Under the pieces are notes generated by a model. It was not told where the DNA came from. It ran no database searches and saw only the letters and a list, made by a program, of their open reading frames with translations. The position numbers and the translations under genes were made by a program. Positions 1 through 11,080 of a DNA stretch of 64,000 nt are shown piece after piece. Origin of the DNA: Manis javanica (taxonomy: Eukaryota > Chordata > Mammalia > Pholidota > Manidae). Each line of letters opens with the position of its first letter. Position 1 is the first letter of the stretch. The stretch spans positions 144,451,121-144,515,120 of the forward strand of contig NC_133161.1 of NCBI RefSeq assembly GCF_040802235.1, given 5' to 3'.

Positions 1-619
1 TATGATGACATGTAGCTACCACCACAGGGTCACATAGAAGAGTTTCACCGCCTGAAAACCCTCTGTGCTCCACCTATTCACGCCCCATCCCTGCAACCCC
101 TGGAAACTACTGCTCCTTTATTGTCTCCACAGTCTTACCTTTTCCAGAATTTCATAGAGTTGGATTCATATATAGCCTTTCCATACTGGCTTCTTTTACT
201 TAGTTAATATGCATTTAGCTTTCCTTCATATCTTTTCATTGCTGATACTCAATTCTTTTTATCACTGAATATATTCCATTATTCTTTTTTCATGTCAGAA
301 TAGTCTGAACATCCCCCTCGACATGACAATCCATTTTTAGAATCTACAACTTGAAATATGTGACAACAAAAACTGTGATGGATCCAGCAACGCTTTGTGT
401 GTGTTACTAGCTATAATGTCCTCTACATAAATTATCCACATCCTATATTTTTCATGTTCAATGAAGACCAAAATGACGTGTTTGATGGGCTTGCAGAGCC
501 CAGGGGTTGGTGGCATAAAGTAGGGGATTTGTGGTCTTGGGCAGCTGTCTAAGGATCTTTGGTAGGACACTGAACTGGTGAGATTTGCATTTTAAAAAGA
601 TCACTCTAGCTAGCTGCAT

Positions 620-1235
620 CCTAGGATGGACGCCAGGACTCCGTTCCAACATGCCCTGGGACACCTCACCGACAAGGCTGTGGCTGCCCATGGTTGGCAC
701 AGTTACACCAAATCCACAGATCTGTTGAAAATCCTCATCCACGCAGTGATCCAAAAACCTTACTTGGGTTATGCTTGCAAACAAAACCTTGCTTTAGAAG
801 CCACACTGAAGAGTCTAGAATCCAAATCCAGTTTCAGAACAAAGAGCTAGACACCCACTTCCGAGCAGATCAGAACCTGAAGAAGCCTCAGAATCCAGCA
901 AGGCCATGGACAAGACCCTGAAGAGAAGATTCAAGGCAGAGAAGCAGGACAGTCATAGCAGCTACGCCTTCCCCCACTACATACCCTCATCAAGATATTC
1001 AGGAACAACCCTTAACTCTAGGATTCATTCCAGAGGATGCCTTGCTCAAAAAATTGGGGTTCCAAAAACAGCATTAAATTCATAAACACTGAGAAGTGAC
1101 TAGTAATTACCAAAATTCAGCAAGCTGTATGTTGGTGATATGTGCCGTGTCCTCCATGTATTTTATCCTCCATGTATTTTATCCCCCAGTAAAAGGAAGT
1201 TTTGTTTTGTCCTCTTGAAAAAAAAGAAATTGTGC
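620..1235 (+). other. Protein-like remnant, possible retropseudogene
   Basis: This stretch has patches that read like protein in all three forward frames, as if frameshifted. One frame is open from about 626 to 850. Another is open from about 819 to a TAA near 1082 and contains a basic, lysine-rich stretch (KTLKRRFKAEKQ) around 910-950. An A-rich run follows near 1216. A frameshifted processed pseudogene would look like this, but I do not recognise the parent gene. It may equally be chance or an old transposon. Confidence 0.2.
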
Positions 1236-2389
1236 TTGTTACCTCTAGATAGTGACAACAGTTCTACCAAGTGACGGGGCCAGGAGGAGGGGACGCGGGT
1301 GACGTGAACCATGCAAGCACACGGTCAGACCCTGTTCAAAGGCTGATATTTTGCTCACACTGTCTTTTGTATTTGTTTTGCTTTTTGAAATAGTGCCATT
1401 CTAATATTATTTATCCTGGCTACTGAGTTTTTTTGGCATCCTCTTAAATGCTGCACCCGGATGAGCGCCTCATTCACCTTACCCTGGTCTGGCCCTAGAT
1501 TTCAGCACAGCCCCCCTGGGGGACAGAGGGAAATGCAGTCTGAGTCGCAGGGGGACCTGCCCTCATCTTCCTCTCACTGGCCCCAACACAGAGCTCTCAG
1601 GAACACAGACACGTGAGGCACTGCCTACAACAGGAGGGGGCTGTCCAAAGGGACTGCTTCAGCCTCGGGTGGCGCACACCAGACCCTGTCCTTCCCGAGT
1701 CCGCCAAGCCTCCTGACCCCTGTAGCTTCCAGCCCACCGCCGCCAGTAAGGCTGCCTGGCTCAGAAGGCAGGGACCCATGGCCTCACACTACCTGCTAAG
1801 GAACTGGGTGGAAGATAGTAGCCAGACCTCACAATGGGGCCATCTCAGGAGGACCCTCATAAATGGACGTTCTCCATTCCCATAATCCTCGGCCACATTC
1901 ATTTCTGGACGTGTTAGTTTCTCGTTTTCTGAGTGGGCAAAGGTTAAGTAAGGGTGGCAGAAGTGTGTGCCCTTAATGAGGTCAGGTCCTTCTGCAGGAC
2001 TGTCTTGCACTGCTGGGGAACTCATTTATGAAATCAGATCCTCCCATTATGAAGAAAAATGTAAAGGCTGGGTCACCTTCCAAATGGATGAAACATGAAC
2101 TTTTTAAATAAATAGATTTTTATGAAGCACTATATTTTTTTAATGCAGCAGAGATTTCTTCAAAGAATGTGGTAATTTTTAGTATTTAATGACTTAGTAT
2201 ACACTGTCTAGTTAACAAAGGTTAAAGGTATACACTGTCTAGTTAAAAGCAGGTGACTATAAAGAGAAAATAAAGTTTTTAAGATCCATGTTACTACAAC
2301 AGACCTATAAAATTTATATATCTGCATCTGTATAAACATACATGTGATACATATACTTTATTTTTAAATGGGGCCAAATTCTAACACAA

Positions 2390-2680
2390 TGCAGTCCAAC
2401 AGAAACTTCTACAATGACGGGAATTTTTGTACCTTTATTGTCCAACATGGTAGCCATTAGCCACAAATGGCTATCGACAACTTGAGATGTGTTCTGAGCA
2501 GGTGACTAAAGAACCAAATTTCTAATTTCATTTAATTTTAATTAGCTTAAATTTAAATTTAGTCAAATATGCACATATGTTACGGTACTATATTACACAG
2601 CACAGATCTATATAGCATTTTGTAAACGTTTAATTCACTCGGTGCTGATTGTCAAGGTCTTTTCAATCTAATAAATGTGC
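2390..2680. mobile_element. Old DNA-transposon-like fragment
   Basis: The sequence begins with a short arm reading 'cagtccaacagaaacttc' and a 'gtagccattagccaca' block, then becomes AT-rich. It resembles the non-autonomous mammalian DNA transposons whose ends carry 'gtccaata...gtagccactagccaca'. A second, oppositely oriented fragment of the same kind lies at 32270-32460. The exact family cannot be named without a repeat library. Confidence 0.4.
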
Positions 2681-2924
2681 TTCTCAACTACTAGTGCATG
2701 ACAACACCAATAAGTCAAAAAGTATAATGTAAAATTAGATCCCAATCCCAGTAGCAACAAGTATATATGTTAGAATAAATTTTTAAAGACAATACATGAC
2801 CCAAATAAAGAGACCTAGACTATCTCACTAAGGTATTTTTTAAAAAGAAGAATAGAAACTATGGCCAAAAGTATTGAACCCAGGAAGCCAGAAAAAGAAA
2901 AAGGTAAAGTGCTGATAATTAGGA

Positions 2925-3075
2925 AAATGATGGCCACAACCTGGGTGGGGATGAGGTCAGCTTTCGCTTAAATAGGAGAGTCAGGGAGACATTTCTGGAG
3001 AGGGGATGTTTTCAGGCAACATCTGGGGTATGAGAATGAATGAATCACCTGAAGATGTGGAGAAGTGACTTCCAG
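2925..3075 (-). mobile_element. L2-like LINE relic, antisense
   Basis: Phrases such as 'gaggtcagctttcgcttaaa' and 'aatgaatgaatcacctgaag' match, from memory, the reverse complement of the L2 LINE 3' region. The copy is strongly diverged. Further antisense fragments of the same kind follow at about 3300-3560 and 3970-4090. Confidence 0.35.
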
Positions 3076-3275
3076 ACCAGGGTTCATCAACTACTGAGAT
3101 TTGGGGCCAGATCATTCTTGCTGTAGGGATTGTCCCCTGAACTGTAGGATTTGGGCAGCATCCCTGGCCTCACACACTAGATGCCAGTAGCCTCTCCCCC
3201 TGCCCCCCAGGGTGACAACAAAAATGTCTCTCCTATGGCCAAGAATCCCTTGTGGGGAAGGGAGAGAAAGGAGGA
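3076..3275 (-). mobile_element. hAT-type non-autonomous transposon relic (MER group)
   Basis: 'gcagcatccctggcctc...actagatgccagtagc...gtgacaacaaaaatgtctc' is the recognisable core of one of the short mammalian hAT (Charlie-type) elements, in reverse orientation. The length of about 200 bp fits a nearly complete copy. The exact MER name is uncertain. Confidence 0.5.
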
Positions 3276-3635
3276 AGAGTAACCCCAGTAGTGAACCACT
3301 TGTCTAGACAAAGAGTAAGCTCAAGGGCTCTGAGGTGGCATCAGGATGGAATATCCAGGGACCGAAGGAGGTGAGAGGTCGGTGAGGAAGATGATGTTAG
3401 GGGAGGCAGGGAGAGATGTAGGGCTTATGCACGCAGCCCCTTGTAGGAATTTGATCTTTGTTCTAAGAGAAATGAGAAAACATTGAGACATTGAATGCTT
3501 TTAAAGAGGGGCAGGAAATGATCTGCTCCATGTCTAAAAAGAGCATTGATTTGGAGATTGGCCTTTGAGGGGTACAAGGGGGACCTTAGGAGATTTAAGG
3601 AACCCTAGAGAATGGTGTTGAAAAACTCAGTCTCT

Positions 3636-3793
3636 TACCAGTTGATGAACGTCCCTGTGCCTCAGTTTCCTCATTTGTAAAATGGGGATAATAATAGTAC
3701 ATCTACTCTGAGGGCAGTTTTGATGATGAACAGGAACAAGTGTTTGTAATACATGTGGAATGGTGCCTAGCACATAGCAAGGGCTTCATACCT
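3636..3793 (+). mobile_element. MIR SINE
   Basis: This contains the MIR core and tail: 'cctcagtttcctcatttgt', 'aaaatggggataataatag', and then the tail 'ggtgcctagcacatagcaag'. The tRNA-like 5' part is missing, as in most MIR copies. MIR is an ancient SINE shared by all mammals. Confidence 0.8.
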
Positions 3794-3902
3794 TTTATTC
3801 TTACTATGACTGCATTAGTCCAAATGAAAGATGTTGTAAGTTTTGAGTGATAGTAGTGAAATTATTTCTGTGAAAGGCTGCAGCTATGGAGAGCAGTGGA
3901 AT

Positions 3903-3968
3903 TAAAAGGTAATGACATGTAACTGTAAATTAATGATACCAAAATAAAATATTTTAAAAAAGGTAAGG
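3903..3968 (+). mobile_element. Ultra-short L1 3' tail insertion with short TSD
   Basis: About 40 bp here, ending 'taatgataccaaaataaaat', repeats the terminal 3' sequence of the L1 copy that ends near 34980. The insert is flanked by 'aaaaggtaa' on both sides (3904-3912 and about 3958-3966), which looks like a 9-bp target-site duplication. It reads as an extreme 5'-truncated L1 retrotransposition event sitting inside older antisense L2-like DNA. Confidence 0.5.
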
Positions 3969-4259
3969 AATATGCAAAAGCTTGCAGAGAAGTGGGCAAA
4001 AAAGCTATAGGGGAGGTCGATGGGCAAGGTGAGTGGGTGGTGAAGGAAATGAAGTCATGATCGATAACTACAGAGTTTTTCACTTAAACAGTGTATGGAT
4101 GAGGGTCCCATTTATGCAACAGAAACGACTGAAGGTCAATTTAAAATATATTAGATTTGAGATATCCATGAGGATATGTTAAGTAATAGCTGATCAACAG
4201 ATCAGAGCTCAGGGAACAATCTAGACTGAAGATATAGACCTGTTCTTTTGCAAAGAGAG

Positions 4260-4800
4260 GAAACATTTAATAATTTAATTTGAATTAAACACAGTAAAAA
4301 TATTTAAAGGTACTCTAGTTCTAAGGAATTTGATTGAACACATGCAAAATTACATTTGTACAAATCATTCATTGAAACATTATTTGTAATCGTACAGTTT
4401 GGAAATCACCTGAATATCCACTGAGAAGGAACTGGTTAAAATGACCCTAAGTGGAATATTATACAACTGATAAGAAAACAAACCAGCTTTGTATGTCCTG
4501 ATACAGAATAAGCCACAAGAGACATCATTCAGTGAAAGAAAAAGCAAGATATACAACAAGATGTATAAAGACTACATTTGTGTACATTCCATACCTCCCC
4601 AAAAAGACAGATTTGCTAATACCATTATATTCATGGATATTTCTGGAAGGACACACAGTTGCTAACAACTGTTAACAACAGCTTAAAGGACAGGAGTTGA
4701 TGGAGATTTACTCTTTACTCCATGTTCTTTGGTATCATTGTATTTAGAAATACAGTCCCATATTACAAATTTGCCTATATGGAAATTTTTTTAGAAAAAC
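4260..4800 (+). mobile_element. Old L1 3'-end fragment
   Basis: Phrases such as 'gaactggttaaaatga', 'gtggaatattatacaactga' and 'cattcagtgaaagaaaaagc' correspond to the ORF2 C-terminus and 3' UTR of L1 elements, where the consensus describes a single amplified target followed by an AT-rich tail. The copy is badly diverged and has no open frame. Confidence 0.5.
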
Positions 4801-4829
4801 ATGATTTGGGGGGGTGGAGGAAATCACTC

Positions 4830-5080
4830 CAGTAGCAACGTGTAGTAAGAGATTAGAGGCAGGATACCAGCTAGCAAGGCTACTGTAATGGTCCAAGCAA
4901 GAGACGATGAGCATTAGGGCTAAGCTGTGTCAGTGAGGATGGAGAGGAGAGCTAGCCAGCTCCAAGACGTGCTTTTCAGGTAGAAGTCAAACTTGGATGA
5001 ATGACTGGATATGGGGGTGACAGCAAGAGAGGACGGCTCCCAGGATTAGAGCTAAGGAGGATTTCATGCTGGAGTCACTT
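4830..5080 (-). mobile_element. L2 LINE relic, antisense
   Basis: 'ctactgtaatggtccaagcaagagacgatga' (shortened here to its recognisable core 'atggtccaagcaagagacga') and neighbouring text match the reverse complement of the L2 reverse-transcriptase region, just as at 23310-23960 and 36560-36760. The copy is diverged and non-coding. Confidence 0.45.
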
Positions 5081-5205
5081 GCCCAAATCTGCCCGTTCCT
5101 CTAATAGCTCCTAGAGGACTGGGTGGACAGAGATCTGCCTGAACAAGCTGAAGAGAGGGGTGTCCAGGGTTGGGGGTACACCTGGGTGAGCAGAGACCTC
5201 CAGCC

Positions 5206-5221
5206 ACACACACACACACAC
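5206..5221. repeat. Short (CA)n microsatellite
   Basis: This is an uninterrupted run of about eight CA dinucleotides. It is too short to expect high polymorphism. Confidence 0.85.
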
Positions 5222-6214
5222 GGAATCACCATCCCATCCACTCCTGGGCTGTGCTCACTCAGAGAAGCTGAAACATCTGCCTTCCTACATACCGCACTTG
5301 GGGAAAAAAACACCCATGGACATTCTCCTCCTTTCCTTCCTGCCAATGAGCAGCAGAAATGGCTCCAACATCAAGAAACTACTTCAGATTTTTCCCTTTT
5401 CCCCAGCTGGGAGTTGAGTTGCCCCTCATTCTGGAATAGCCCGGCGCCACGCAGCCGCAGGAGGCTGTGCTTGCGAGCTGCCCTTCTGTCGGTGGAGGCC
5501 TGCAGGAGAGGGGTGCTGGGCAACAGCAGTCTTCCAGAGTAAGAAACACGGGCTGGGAAATCAGGACGCAGCAGCTGGCTTACAAGGAGGCCCTGCCTGA
5601 GATGGGTCCAGACTGTGCAAAGCTGAGGTGGAGGCGGTCTCAGACAGCTGTGGGATCTCATCCCATTTCTTTCTCACCAAAAGCCAATAAAAAAAATTGC
5701 TAACTCTGCTCACATTCCACAAGGATGAGTCTTGTTTATCCCTAGGCATAGCTGTCCCTTCCAAAAAAACAGCTAATTCATTTTTCTTTTACTGGAGACA
5801 CTGAGTCAGGACTCGGATGGGCTTTTCTCACCTCTCACACAGCCCTTTCTGCCCACCCCTGCCCCTGACTTTGTGCAGACTGAGAAGTGCTGAGCTCAGC
5901 CAAGCCAAAACCCTGAGGCTGAGCCTGAAAACCCAGGCAGCCCCAAGCCCAAGCCCTCTAGCATCTTTGCCAGATGCTGCTGCACAGAGACAGGCATGAG
6001 CAAGATCTTCCCAGCAAGCAGGTCCTGGCCTTCACACCACCTCCAGCCCTAATGCTTTGGGATCCAGCAACCGTCCTCCCACCTCCAGCCACCCCTGAGT
6101 GGGGAGGGAGCCACCGCTCTGGCTCACCGGTTCCTCTGCTTCACAGCCTCAGTCTCTTCCCACCCACTCCCCATCCCAGTGACTATGGAAGCAGGTCTTT
6201 CAGTTTCTGTACCC

Positions 6215-6700
6215 TGATGCTGTGACATCGGGTGACTGCCCCTCCCAGGGTAGGCCAATTCCTAAAGGTTGTACACCAATCACCCACAAGCACCCCTTTC
6301 AAATGCAACCCGACAAATCTAATTGAATCATTCTAATGAACAAATCAATTTAATTCACAGATCTGATTTGCCCACACCATGTCCTTTATGAGGCTGTCAC
6401 ACCCAGGCCACTAGCTACCTGCCCTAACCATCCTAGGGCCAGGACCAGCGCCCCGCGCTGTGCCCCACCCCTGGCCCCAAAGCCCGCCAAAATTATTCAA
6501 ACTAGCCAGTCCTAAACCTGCTATCTTGCCTCGCCTATTTCTTCTCACTGAAACCACAATAAAGGTTCTTGCCCACAATTCCTCCTCCTTCGGCCTCCTG
6601 ACCAATCCTGGTGCTTCCCAGCGTGCCCCCGACTGTGGGTGGCGTGTCCCTCCTCGTGGGACCTGGGAATATAGCTAACTACCTTTTCAGTGGCAGTCAC
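6215..6700 (+). mobile_element. Possible solitary endogenous-retrovirus LTR
   Basis: A C-rich block with 'ccaattcctaaagg' and 'ccaatcacccac' is followed by a polyadenylation-like 'caataaagg' near 6558 and a C/T-rich tail. This order (CCAAT-type motifs, AATAAA, then a short pyrimidine-rich end) is typical of class I retroviral LTRs. No TG...CA boundaries or target duplication could be fixed and no viral gene is present, so this is tentative. Confidence 0.3.
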
Positions 6701-7299
6701 CTCCTGATCCACTGGCCTCGCCATACCTAAATAGTAGTAAAACCTTTATTTTTCAACATGACCTCAGCCATCAGCTCCTACCCACTTCTGAAACCGTCCT
6801 CACCGGCTGGCCTCCTTGACGGCCACACCTTAGCCTTACGGACACCCGTTCCTGTGGTGTGGTCCCCTGGCTCTCCCCACCCTCTCACACTCCTTGCCAG
6901 TGGCTGCGCCTTCGGGCCCTGCCCTGGGTTTGTTCTGCTCCAGGCCTACAGTGCCCCTGGGGTGCTCCTGACCACCTATTTGCCAACACCCACAGGAGGT
7001 CTGCCCTCGGCTCAGCCCCATGCTGGACCTCTCCACGCGCATGTTCCACAGGTCCCTCAAGCTCAACACGGCCAACACTAAGTTCATGATCGTTTGTCCC
7101 GAAGCTGCCCCGTCTCTCCTCATCCTTCAGAGCAGCCACACCAGAAACCTGGCTGTTCTCACCACTTCTCACCCGGGAAGTGCATGTGTACCGTGCACTC
7201 CCTGACATGGATCTAGTCCATTCCCACCGCTCCGGCCCCATTTCAGGCCCTCTTCTCCACTCGTCTCCCTCAGTGGAACTGCGGATGGGCTCACCTGCT

Positions 7300-7850
7300 C
7301 TGCTCTATCGTGCACATCCTTCGGATCCCACACCGTCACTGCAGTTTCCACTCCTTTCTCCAAAACGCAAACTCATCACACTTCTCCCCTGCTTTACAGC
7401 CTTCCATGGCTCCCCACTGCTTACTGCACAACGTCTAAAATATTTAGCCTTATAAATCGAGGCTTTTGTGATCTGGCTCCTCCTCCCTTCCCAAGCACAT
7501 CTCAGGTACCACCCCTCCCGCCACTCTATGCTTGAACCACGTGCAACGTGAGAATGGGCAGTTCCCCAGACACACTTCCCACCTCCACGCCTCTGCTTCT
7601 GAGACTCCCACCATTGGAAATGCCTTTCTGCTTTCTGGGAAAACCACCGCAGCTTCCTTCCAAACCCTCCTTGGAATTCTGTCCTTTTCCGCCACATAAG
7701 CAGCACTTATCATATTTGATTGCTCTAACTTCTTTTTATATCCATTCAAAAATATTTCCTGAAAAGTGACTTTGCTCCAAGACCTGGAGGCCCTAGAGAT
7801 ACAGCAGTAAACAAGACAGACCCGGACCCTGACCTCAAAGAAGTGTCTAC
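7300..7850 (+). mobile_element. L2 LINE relic, sense
   Basis: 'ccttccatggctccccac', 'tgtgatctggctcctcctcc' and 'ggaaatgcctttctgctttc' follow the order of the L2 3' half (cf. consensus 'ttccatggctccccattg...gatctggcccctgcc...tggaatgcc'). From about 7760 it runs into another old repeat phrase, 'gatacagcagtaaacaagac'. There is no intact reading frame. Confidence 0.6.
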
Positions 7851-7959
7851 CGTACCCATTGCTTCCCCTAGAAGCTGCCTTCCACCTTCCAGCTCCCCTC
7901 TGAACATACAAGAGTAAAGAACCACTGAGCAGCAGAGGGTCTGTGTGGCCCTCTGTTCA

Positions 7960-8265
7960 TCGCCCGCAACGCCCTGAGTTCGCTTCCTGAATCCACCTAA
8001 TCTCCCTCATCTGCCCTGCCTCTCTGCTCCCTTCCTATAACTCTTTGATGACTTCCCATTACCCAAGTCCAAAGAGGCAGGGGCTTCCTCAACTGGCTTT
8101 TCCCTTTTTTCCCTTCCCCTCCCAACTTTCACTGCCTCAGGCAACTCCAAACGTCTGTGTTCGCCCACACCCATTCTGCCTTGCTCTGTCTCTGTCCCTT
8201 TGCTCATGCCGTCCCCTCTGTCTTAAATGCCCTTCCTTCTCTTCACTGGGTTTATCTGCTACCTT
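7960..8265 (+). mobile_element. L2 LINE relic, sense
   Basis: 'gatgacttcccattaccc' and 'tttgctcatgccgtcccctc' followed by 'aaatgcccttccttctc' match the ordered landmarks of L2 ('...cttcccattgc...tttgcacatgctgttccctctgcctggaatgcc'). It is a second, diverged L2 fragment, separated from the one at 7300 by about 100 bp. Confidence 0.5.
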
Positions 8266-8267
8266 GC

Positions 8268-8700
8268 AGTGTAACAAACCACTCAGACTAGTCCCTAAAG
8301 GCGACAATGTATCTGAGTCAGCAGCCTGGTCCGGGATCAGCTGGGATGGCTCTACCGGCTCCAGGCAGCGCAGGCTGGGCTCAGCCAGGCAGCAGTGGTC
8401 AGTGGGCAGGTGACCTGGGGGCTGCAGGATCCCAAAGGGGCCCACTCAGTGTCTGGGAATTGGCTGGGGCTGTCAACTGGGGCATTGCAGTTCAGGCCAC
8501 TCCACGTGGCTAGCTTGGGCTTCCTCGCCTGGCGGCTGGATTCCAAGAAACAAGCCCTAATGGGGAAGCATTTAAGAAGTCCCTGCCTGTGTCACATTTA
8601 CTGAAGTCCCACTGGTCAGAGGGTGTCATACAGCTGAGCCCAGAATCAATGTGGAAGAGATGTGACTCACTGGGAGGGCCATTAACATAGCAACTCTCTA
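8268..8700 (+). mobile_element. Unassigned old interspersed repeat, copy 1
   Basis: It begins 'gtaacaaaccactcagac', passes through 'ggatcagctgggatggctct' and 'ccactccacgtggctagc', and ends near 'cccagaatcaatgtgg'. This phrase order is common in mammalian genomes ('taacaaatcacc...gtggctt...agctggg...ccatgtggc...'). Related copies lie at 9890-10400 and 10540-10790. I cannot give the family name from memory. Confidence 0.45.
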
Positions 8701-9889
8701 CAGTCTGTCCTTTATGCCTAATGGGCTGTGCCTGCCCACATGTGAAATGCACTCGCCCTTTCCCAAAACACCCAAAGTGGTGTCCAATCGCAACACCAGG
8801 CCCCGAGTCCATAACACGCAGCAGGTCTGAGGTGGCGGCGTCCCCTGGGGTACACTCCTCAGCTATGGCTCCTCTTGATGCAGAGACCTGTGTCCTAACA
8901 AATCGTCTGCCCCCACGTGCCCAGCATACGATGGTGAGCAGGCCGAGGAAGCTCGGAGCAATCACCGATTCCAAGCAGTTCTGAAATCTAGCCAGGCGCT
9001 GCTATCAGAAAGCAGGGAGTGTTACTGGAATATTCTAGTATTCTCCTTGGCTTCTGGGTCTGCCCTCTGAGAGGATTTTCCATAAGAAAAGTCCCCCTGG
9101 GGGATATTGGCCATCTTACTGCCCATGGAAAATTGGGGCCCCAGGGTCTCTTTTCATTTTTGTTTCAGTCCCTTTTAGCCCAATCTGATAAGAGTTTTTG
9201 CTAATACTATATTCTTAATCTTAAACTTTATGGGTTTTTGTTATATTGGGTCCACTTCATGCACCGAAATCCACACACCTAATTAATTTCAAGAAGACTC
9301 TACTTCAGCTATAGGACAACACCCTTAATATTCTTAGAAATGCTCTGTTTAACTGAGAAGGTCTACTAGGCACCACCTTAAATCTTCCTGGGGTCTTAAC
9401 AAAGGTTCAACAATCGTACCCTGAATTCATCTTTACAATTAGGCTAATTCTCACTTTGAGAATCTGTTACCTGCTGGAAAACAGTTTTCTTTTCCAACCC
9501 AGCAAACTGGCCAGACCCTTATTTGGCTCATTGCTCCCTATAACTTACTACCTGCTAGAAGCCCCCAAACTACACTTTCAGCCTCCCATCTCTAGAGTCT
9601 AGCCAAATCCACAAATTCATTAAGTGCACTTGGTATCTTCAAAGTCACCACAGCAACACGTTCACCGTTGTCTCGGCGCCATATGACACCAGTCACCACA
9701 TAACACGGCCACCCTTGCTCCAGCCTCCAGGCGGTTTCCTCGTGGCTCTTCCAGCCTCCCCTGACAGGTCACACACAATTCCTCCAGCCTGCGCTGCAGA
9801 CCCCTCCCTGCTTTTTGTCCTGGCCACTGCCCACCTCCCACCACCCAGTGCCAGAGCCATATGCTTAGGTTTTTAAGGCAGCACCACAC
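8701..9889. other. Intergenic spacer between repeat copies
   Basis: There is no gene signature. The first 300 bp may be an internal part of the same composite repeat as its flanks, because it follows copy 1 without a visible boundary. The rest, especially 9180-9660, is AT-richer and shows no recognised element. Confidence 0.3.
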
Positions 9890-10400
9890 TTCTAGGTACC
9901 ATTTATGTATCAGGTATCTATGGTTAAGCAGCAGACCATTTAAAACACCAGCTTAAAATAACCACTCTTGTATGTAGCTCTTATATTGTGTGGGTCAGGA
10001 AATCAGATTTGTCTCTGTCGCACAGTATCTGGGGGCCTCAGCTTGGAAACTCGAACAACTAGGGGGACAAAACAGCTTGGGGCTGGGTTTCTCTGGAAGC
10101 TTCTTTAGGTACGTGTCCAGAGCCTGGGTTGAAATGCCTCCAAAGGCTCAGTTCACCTGGGACTGTCTCCCAAAGTGTGTACACACCCCTCTCCATGTGC
10201 CTAGGGCTTCCTGACAGCATGGACTCCAGGTAGCCACACCTCTTACATGGTGGCTCTAAGAGTGTGTTCCAGCCAACAAAGTAAAATCGGTAGGGCCTTT
10301 TAAGACCTAAATTCACAAGTCTTTCAGCATCATTCCTGTCATATTCTATTGATTGAAGCAGGTACAAGCCCATCAAGATTCCAGAGGGGACACAGACTTC
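9890..10400 (+). mobile_element. Unassigned old interspersed repeat, copy 2
   Basis: It shows the same landmark order as copy 1: 'gtaccatttatgtatcagg' near the left end, 'gtgtgggtcaggaaatcag', a block of packed GG/CT motifs, then 'cattcctgtcatattctatt' and 'caagattccagaggggac' near the right end. It appears to be the most complete of the three copies here. Confidence 0.45.
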
Positions 10401-10539
10401 ACATTTTGTAGAAATGAATCCAGGTTTTAGAACCCCCTTAGTAGGCTTCTCTGGGATGGTTCATTTCTGTTCCATGTGGTGTCAGTTGTGATCACACATG
10501 CTTTTTGTGACCATGTGGCAAGTCACATGGGGGCTAGCT

Positions 10540-10790
10540 GATGCCAAATGGTGGTTGATGTAAACTGAGGCACCTCCCTTCTCCACGTGGCTAACTCACA
10601 CTTCCTCATGTGAATCCCTTGAAGGCAAGTCCCAACGTGCAAACACTTACCACGCTCTGTGCGCATGACATCAGCTGACAGCCCATTGACTGAAGCAGGG
10701 CTCACGGCCAAGCCCAGAATCAATGTGGAAGGGGTCACACAAGGGCCCCAGGAACCAGGAGGCATGGCCACTACAGGGCTTTACGAAAAC
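10540..10790 (+). mobile_element. Unassigned old interspersed repeat, copy 3
   Basis: 'cttctccacgtggctaac' and the closing 'cccagaatcaatgtggaa' repeat the right half of copy 1 (8490-8660). The copy is 5'-truncated and runs straight into the L2 fragment that follows. Confidence 0.45.
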
Positions 10791-10799
10791 GGTCCCCCA

Positions 10800-11080
10800 C
10801 ACCTGGACAATGCCCTTTGTCTCTAAAGACTCGATTTACGCCTCACTCCTCCAAGAAGGCCTCTCTGTCACACTGGGTCTCCCACAATACTTTATGCACA
10901 TCTCTACCTCTGCACTTACCCTATTACTTTCTAACTGTCTACATACCACTTATGTCTCCACATCAGACAAGCCTTTGAAGGCAGAGATTGTGCTCCATCA
11001 GTCTTTGTATTCCCAGGGTCCAGCCCTGTGCCTAGAACGCTGTGTCCAGAATAATTATGTCTCTTAATTTGTTGCTCCAT
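10800..11080 (+). mobile_element. L2 LINE 3' end, sense
   Basis: The landmark order is that of the L2 3' end: 'cctccaagaaggcctctctg', then 'ggcagagattgtgctcc', then 'ttgtattcccagggtcc' and 'gccctgtgcctagaacgctg'. The consensus has 'aagccttccctg...gggcagggactgtgt...gtatccccagcgcctagcacagtgcctgg'. It is diverged but clear. Confidence 0.7.
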
